Part shown: positions 5,849-9,584 of the stretch, piece after piece | Layout: each line of letters begins with the position of its first letter | Position numbering within the stretch: the first letter of the stretch is position 1 | Source of the DNA: Candidatus Aminicenantota bacterium | Lineage (GTDB): Bacteria; Acidobacteriota; Aminicenantia; S016-38 | DNA length: 9,584 nt | Assembly (NCBI GenBank): GCA_027062035.1 | Contig: JAMOUL010000163.1 | Coordinates: 1-9,584 of the forward strand | Direction: 5' to 3' | Made by a program: the position numbers and the translations under genes | Notes under the pieces: model-generated | Databases searched by the model: none | The model's input: only the letters and a program-made list of their open reading frames with translations | Told to the model about the DNA's origin: nothing

Positions 5849-7630
5849 TTATGCTATATCCTCTTCTCTCTCGAACTTAAATCCCTTTTCAAAAACTCTC
5901 AGACAGGCATCCACTGCACTCTCATCATAGTATTTACCTCTTTTGCTGGCTATCTCTTCAAGGGCTTTATCTATTCCCAGAGCAGCTCTATATGGCCTGT
6001 GGGAACTCATGGCCTCCACGACATCGGCCACGGCAATAATTCTGGCCTCAAGAAGAATTTCCCCATTCTTTAATCCCTTGGGATAGCCTGAACCGTCCAC
6101 CCGTTCATGATGCTGAAGCACAATCTCTGCAATAGGCCATGGAAAATCTATCTTCTTAAGAAGTTCATATCCTATTTCTGGATGACTCCTGATCAACATA
6201 AATTCATGTTCGGTAAGTTTTGTAGGTTTTACCAGTATTTCCGATGGAACTGCAAGTTTTCCTATATCGTGGAGGAGACCGGCAACCCTTATAGCTTCAA
6301 TACGCCGTTCTTCAAGCCCCATCTCCCGGGCTATTGCCACTGCCAGCTCTGTAACCCTTTTCTGGTGACCTGCCGTATATGGGTCTCTTACCTCCACAAC
6401 AGAACCCAGCGCGCTCACAGTGTCCTCGAACAGTTTTCTCATGAACCTGATACTTTCTCTGAGTTCCTCTTCAAGAAGTTTGCTCTGGGTAATATCCTGA
6501 ATGGATCCCTCGTAATACACAATTTTTCCTTTCCTGTTTCTAACGGCTCTGGTGGATTCCTTCACCCATATGACACTTCCATCCTTCCTTTTGAACTGAA
6601 CTTCCATGTGAACTACATCCTTTTCCTCCATTTCCCTTTTCCAGCGTTCACGGTCCATCTTTCTGAGATAAAACCTGGAGGTTGATAAATCCTTTATTTC
6701 CTCAACTGAGGAGTATCCGAGAATTTCCACAAAGGCAGGATTAACTTCTATTATTCTTCCATTAGGTGTGGTTCTATAAAGTCCAACGGGAATATTTTCA
6801 AACAGGCTTCTGTATTTTTCTTCGCTTTCCTTTAATCTTTTCTCAGATTCTTTGAGCTCCGTTATATCCCTCGCCACTATCACTGCCCCCCTGAATTTAC
6901 CGCCTATAAATATAGGCGACTGTCTGGCTGAAAGGCACTTTTTCTGTCCTCTAATATCCAGTTCGTATTCAAAAGATGCGGTCTCTCCTCTTTTGTTGCC
7001 TTTAAAGGCATTTTCAAAAAGTTTCACCACCTTCGGAGGCAACACCTCACGGGGAGTTTTTCCAATAAACTCTTCCGGGGAAAGAAATAGTTCATTCTTC
7101 GGGGCATTGTAGAATATAAATCTACCCTCCTCATCCACCACGAAAACGTAATCCTTCATGGAAGCAAGGATGGCCTTCATAAGGGATTCTGAGCTCCGCA
7201 GTTGTTCTATTGCTTCTTCCTTCTCCTTATTTACCCTTTTCAATTCCCTTTCCACCCTGCTTTTGTAAAGGGCGATTTCTATATTCAAATACAATTCTCT
7301 TTCGTCTATTGGTTTAATAAGGTAACCGAATGGTTCTGCAATCTTTGCTTCCCTGAAAGTTTCCTCATCGCTATAGGCGGTTATGTAAATTACAGGGATC
7401 TCAAGAACTGAATTTATCTCCCTGGCAGCCCTGATTCCTCCTTTTCTATCATTTCCCAGAACTATGTCTATAAGGGCAAGATCCGGTTTTTTTCTCTTTG
7501 CCAGCTGAATTGCTTCATCCATGGTGGTAGCTATACCACAAACGCTATAGCCACCCTGTATTAAGGTTTCTCGTAAATCCTCGGCAGTTATTATTTCATC
7601 TTCCACTATTAAAATATTTGGTTTTCCCAT
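5849..7630 (-). CDS. Response regulator with two PAS domains and HD-GYP c-di-GMP phosphodiesterase output
   Basis: A 593-residue soluble protein. Residues 1-122 are a receiver domain with acidic pocket E10/D11, phosphoacceptor Asp55 (LALIDIVLG), Thr84 and Lys106. A coiled segment (about 123-147) leads to PAS domains at about 148-258 and 270-385, each ending in a D-I-T motif. A short helical linker precedes an HD-GYP domain (about 400-585). The HD-GYP domain has all the expected metal and signature residues: His422, H454-D455 in HDIGK, His483, HHE at 507-509, DGSGYP at 512-517 and Asp536. Such domains hydrolyse cyclic di-GMP to pGpG or GMP, so phosphorylation probably gates c-di-GMP breakdown. 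The ATG at 7630 has AGGAG six bases upstream. The gene follows the kinase gene by 2 bp and is almost certainly co-transcribed and coupled with it. The stop lies one base from that of the convergent kinase gene. Confidence 0.93.
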   Translation of the reverse strand: MGKPNILIVEDEIITAEDLRETLIQGGYSVCGIATTMDEAIQLAKRKKPDLALIDIVLGNDRKGGIRAAREINSVLEIPVIYITAYSDEETFREAKIAEPFGYLIKPIDERELYLNIEIALYKSRVERELKRVNKEKEEAIEQLRSSESLMKAILASMKDYVFVVDEEGRFIFYNAPKNELFLSPEEFIGKTPREVLPPKVVKLFENAFKGNKRGETASFEYELDIRGQKKCLSARQSPIFIGGKFRGAVIVARDITELKESEKRLKESEEKYRSLFENIPVGLYRTTPNGRIIEVNPAFVEILGYSSVEEIKDLSTSRFYLRKMDRERWKREMEEKDVVHMEVQFKRKDGSVIWVKESTRAVRNRKGKIVYYEGSIQDITQSKLLEEELRESIRFMRKLFEDTVSALGSVVEVRDPYTAGHQKRVTELAVAIAREMGLEERRIEAIRVAGLLHDIGKLAVPSEILVKPTKLTEHEFMLIRSHPEIGYELLKKIDFPWPIAEIVLQHHERVDGSGYPKGLKNGEILLEARIIAVADVVEAMSSHRPYRAALGIDKALEEIASKRGKYYDESAVDACLRVFEKGFKFEREEDIA

Positions 7631-7632
7631 CT

Positions 7633-9584
7633 TTATCTCCTGAATCTAATCCTGAACTCCGTTCCCTTTCCGGTTTTTAATTTAATTTTTCCCTTTAACT
7701 GTTCTTCAACCAGGATTCTTATAAGCCTGAAACCAAAGGTGGAAGGCGAATCAAAATCCACATCCTTGCTTATGCCAACCCCATCATCACTCACAATTAT
7801 TTCAACCTCTTCTCCCTTCAGGCTCAATTTTATCCTGATTGTACCCTTTCTTCCTTCGGGAAAAGCATATTTCAAACTGTTCGAAACCAGTTCATTTATT
7901 ACCAATCCTGCAGGTATTGCCCTGTCTATGGGAAGAAATATGTTATCGACCTCCAGTTTGAGTTCAACCCTGGATCTGTCCACATCATAGCTTCTGTAAA
8001 GATCCCTTACAAGACTTTTTATGTAATCACCAAATTTCACGTTTGCAAGATCTTCGGAGTGATAGAACTTCTCATGAAGAAGGGCAATGGACTTAATTCT
8101 ACTCTGACTGTCCTTTAATATATTAAGCACCTCAGGGGACTTAACGTATCTCGAATGAAGTCTTAATAAACTTGTTATAATCTGGAGATTGTTCTTTACC
8201 CTGTGATGAAGTTCCCTTAGTAGAACTTCTTTCTCCCTTAAAGAAGCCTGAAGTTTCTCTTCCTTTTCGAGTAGTTCTGTAATGTCTATACCTGCTGAAA
8301 GAACTTCAATTACCTTCCCTTCATCATCCCTTATAACAGAATTTCTCCATTTTACTATTTTCAGGTCACCTTTTGCGGTTAAAATGGGATTTACATAGTG
8401 TTCGCCTTTTTCTTCTCCTTTTACTATCCTGTTGAAAAACCCCATCATTTCTTCCCTGTTTTCTTCCGGTATGAAGTACTCAAACCAGTTCTTCCCGATA
8501 ATTTCCTCCTTGGGCAACCCGAGCAGTCTTGAACCTTCCAGGTTAATAAGCTTAACCCTTCCTTCTCTATCAAGTACAACTATAATGCTTCCTGCAATAT
8601 TCAAATATTTTTCGGCTCTCTCCTTTTCTTCCTTTAATTCCTTTGAAAGTTTCTCTCTCCATGTAACATCCCTGACAAAACCCACTGCTGCGTACTCACC
8701 TTTGAAATTGATTCTTGTAACCGCAAACTCCACAATTTTTATTCTCCCATTCTTGGTAACAATTTTTGCGCTATATGTTGAGGGAACTTCCTTACCCTCG
8801 GCTCTTTTTCTTGCATATTCTCTGATTCTTTTCCTGTCATCTGGATGGATTAAATCAAATATATTCATTTTGTAAAGCTCATCTTCCGCATACTCGGTGA
8901 TCTCTTTAATTTTTTTATTAACAAAAAGAAATTTGTTTCCCCGGTAGATATATATGCCATCATGGGAATTTTCCACAATTGCCCTATAGAGTTCCTCGCT
9001 TTCTCTCAGCTTTTTATCCCTTTCCGTCTCTTCGGTGATATCCACAAGGGTTCCTATAATGGCCGGTCGTCCTTCGTAGATGGTAAGACTACCATAGGCC
9101 TTAACCCATATAAACTTTCCATCCTTCCTCAATCCGCGGAAGACATAATGAATGGACTTTACCTTTCCCTCTATCCTTTTCCTGATATTTTCTTTAACTA
9201 TGTGTCTATCCTCGGGATAGGTAAGGTCACTCGGTCCTAACTTATCAACTATTTCTTCCACAGAATATCCGAAAATCTCAGCCAGCCTTGGGTTTACGTA
9301 TTTAAACACACCATCCTGGATAAGATAAATCCCCACAAGCGACTTCTCGGTAAGGTCTTTAAAGAGTCTTTCGAGCTGCCTGGCTTCCTCTTCAGCCATT
9401 TTCTGTTCTGTTATGTCTTCAAGAAAGCCGTCGTAAAATAAAACCTCTCCCTTTTCATCCTTAACCACTCTCTCTGTACCGCGTATCCAGATCAACTTAC
9501 CATCTTTTCGTTTCATACGCAGTTCGAACTCATTTATGTCTTTTTCCCTTGCCTCTTCTTTTACTTCATCCCTGACACCTGGAT
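7633..9584 (-). CDS. Multi-PAS sensor histidine kinase of the HisKA_2/HWE-like type, 5' end outside window
   Basis: The frame is open to the window edge: 22 further codons precede the first in-window ATG (9516), which lies in the middle of a PAS domain, so that ATG is not the start and the gene is 5'-partial. The visible 649 residues contain the end of one PAS domain and three complete ones, each closing with a D-I-T/D-V-T motif. Counted from the ATG at 9516 these lie at about 45-165, 172-287 and 302-415. A coiled linker leads to RELHHRVKNNLQ (434-445), the phosphoacceptor motif of HisKA_2 kinases, with His438 the likely site. The ATPase domain has N box NELVSNSLKYAFP (541-553), G1 box SDDGVGI (576-582) and a final STFGFRLIRILVEEQLKG (592-609). 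The last segment replaces the usual G-L-G-L with F-G-F-R-L. No membrane segment is visible, so the seen part is cytoplasmic. The ligands of the PAS domains cannot be read from sequence. Its partner is almost certainly the coupled HD-GYP regulator. Confidence 0.9.
   Translation of the reverse strand, partial: PGVRDEVKEEAREKDINEFELRMKRKDGKLIWIRGTERVVKDEKGEVLFYDGFLEDITEQKMAEEEARQLERLFKDLTEKSLVGIYLIQDGVFKYVNPRLAEIFGYSVEEIVDKLGPSDLTYPEDRHIVKENIRKRIEGKVKSIHYVFRGLRKDGKFIWVKAYGSLTIYEGRPAIIGTLVDITEETERDKKLRESEELYRAIVENSHDGIYIYRGNKFLFVNKKIKEITEYAEDELYKMNIFDLIHPDDRKRIREYARKRAEGKEVPSTYSAKIVTKNGRIKIVEFAVTRINFKGEYAAVGFVRDVTWREKLSKELKEEKERAEKYLNIAGSIIVVLDREGRVKLINLEGSRLLGLPKEEIIGKNWFEYFIPEENREEMMGFFNRIVKGEEKGEHYVNPILTAKGDLKIVKWRNSVIRDDEGKVIEVLSAGIDITELLEKEEKLQASLREKEVLLRELHHRVKNNLQIITSLLRLHSRYVKSPEVLNILKDSQSRIKSIALLHEKFYHSEDLANVKFGDYIKSLVRDLYRSYDVDRSRVELKLEVDNIFLPIDRAIPAGLVINELVSNSLKYAFPEGRKGTIRIKLSLKGEEVEIIVSDDGVGISKDVDFDSPSTFGFRLIRILVEEQLKGKIKLKTGKGTEFRIRFRR
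7637..7641 (-). promoter_or_regulatory. Ribosome binding site of the HD-GYP regulator inside the kinase 3' end
   Basis: AGGAG with a 6-nt spacer to ATG 7630 lies within the last sense codons of the upstream kinase gene, just before its TAA. This arrangement supports translational coupling of kinase and regulator. Confidence 0.75.

Noticed and set aside
6107..6685. 192-codon open frame on the plus strand
   Set aside because: It is antisense to the PAS and HD-GYP coding region, has no family-like motifs, and its composition (rich in Phe, Cys, His) is that of a shadow frame.
8432..8875. 147-codon open frame on the plus strand
   Set aside because: It lies antisense to well-supported PAS domains; its Ser/Leu/Phe-rich product is typical of the complement of Lys/Glu-rich coding sequence.
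1..9584. CRISPR array, tRNA, rRNA, insertion sequence or integrase
   Set aside because: No spaced direct repeats, tRNA-like cloverleaf, rRNA sequence, terminal inverted repeats or transposase motifs were seen on either strand.

Overview
The window looks like a piece of chromosome from a Gram-negative bacterium, possibly a thermophile. By eye it is moderately AT-rich. Its proteins are rich in Lys, Glu and Ile, and arginine is mostly encoded by AGA/AGG. The Gram-negative assignment rests on an O-antigen ligase/polymerase-type membrane protein. No gene points to a particular phylum. Coding density is very high; the only intergenic stretches are 98, about 25 and 35 bp long. I see no RNA gene, mobile element, CRISPR array or long repeat.

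Left part (1-1237, minus strand): two genes overlapping by 14 bp. The first is a LuxE-type acyl-activating enzyme (acyl-protein synthetase family). The second is the N-terminal third of a probable LuxC-type acyl-CoA/acyl-protein reductase that leaves the window at base 1. No luciferase gene is visible, so this is more likely a non-luminous fatty-acyl reduction pair. A 98-bp divergent region (1238-1335) holds a good extended -10 promoter for this pair and a weaker promoter-like signal for the opposite strand.

Middle part (1336-4765, plus strand): a multi-spanning O-antigen ligase/Wzy-type polymerase with a soluble C-terminal domain, followed closely by a heparinase II/III-family protein that has no visible signal peptide. 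This is the signature of a surface or exopolysaccharide locus.

Right part (4801-9584): signalling genes. A small soluble PAS-like histidine kinase follows the polysaccharide genes on the plus strand. Converging on it, with one base between the stop codons, is a two-gene minus-strand operon: a large multi-PAS HisKA_2-type histidine kinase (5' end outside the window), then a REC-PAS-PAS-HD-GYP response regulator whose ribosome binding site lies inside the end of the kinase gene. The kinase-regulator pair is a predicted route from an intracellular signal to c-di-GMP breakdown. Because c-di-GMP commonly controls exopolysaccharide production, a link to the neighbouring polysaccharide genes is plausible, but it is inferred only from position.
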